This document shows, piece after piece, positions 63,963-64,000 of a stretch of 64,000 bases of DNA (positions are counted from its first letter, which is position 1; each line of letters starts with the position of its first letter). Under the pieces are notes generated by a model. That model did no database searches and was not told where the DNA came from. It worked only from the letters and a program-made list of their open reading frames with translations. The position numbers and the translations under genes are program-made. The stretch is from positions 215,820 through 279,819 of the forward strand of contig CAUYUJ010015727.1 of NCBI GenBank assembly GCA_963575745.1, given 5' to 3'. Origin of the DNA: Prorocentrum cordatum (lineage: Eukaryota > Sar > Dinophyceae > Prorocentrales > Prorocentraceae).

Positions 63963-64000
63963 GTCGGGCACGTCCCCCTGACAGGAGGACTATTCAAACA
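63963..64000. mobile_element. MITE family E copy 3, cut by window end
   Basis: GTCGGGCACGTCCCCCTGAC followed by AGGAGGACTATTCAAA matches the left arm of copies at 37050 and 38752. Confidence 0.7.

Overview
The window reads as nuclear DNA of a dinoflagellate. The strongest signs are a decayed copy of the dinoflagellate mRNA spliced leader just upstream of the bestrophin-like gene (58704-58724) and a weaker one upstream of the transposase gene (6667-6687, minus strand). Supporting signs are high GC, very low gene density, large trinucleotide arrays (CTC, TAC, GAC, GAT), intron-free open frames, and many decayed non-LTR retrotransposons. The genus cannot be fixed from this sequence.

Only a few protein-coding signals stand out from the repeats. 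They are an ISXO2/IS1595-like transposase gene (5309-6646, minus), a 274-residue unknown protein (22445-23269), a RING-H2 exon (about 39380-39633), a frameshifted RRM (46565-46794, minus), an unknown exon-like stretch (50195-50470), and a complete bestrophin-like channel gene (58810-60093). Five retroelement relics are present. LINE-A is an RNase H and C-terminal remnant (17.2-18.1 kb). LINE-B has endonuclease, reverse transcriptase and zinc fingers (18.6-22.4 kb). LINE-C lies on the minus strand (34.8 down to 29.2 kb). LINE-D is 5'-truncated (47.1-50.2 kb). LINE-E is a reverse-transcriptase thumb fragment (63.35-63.57 kb). All show frameshifts, stops or deletions.

The rest is repeat. Layout: 0-5 kb purine arrays, a short inverted-repeat element and TAC arrays; 5-8 kb transposase and palindromic NcoI-site repeats; 8.5-10.4 kb an AT-rich giant inverted repeat; 10.5-13.6 kb TAC, GCGACCCACCCC, AAGCT and CTC arrays; 15.5-16.4 kb an exact 90-bp satellite; 17-23.3 kb LINE-A and LINE-B; 24-29 kb trinucleotide arrays; 29-34.8 kb LINE-C; 35-46 kb many small inverted-repeat elements; 46-50 kb RRM relic and LINE-D; 51-57 kb more small elements and TTGGGGCC-type minisatellites; 58-60 kb bestrophin gene; 61-63 kb a T/G-rich degenerate array.

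The genes show no operon-like relation to one another. The notable system-level feature is a dense set of short terminal-inverted-repeat and foldback families, several with two to four copies inside this one window, plus spliced-leader relics that point to genes re-inserted from mRNA.
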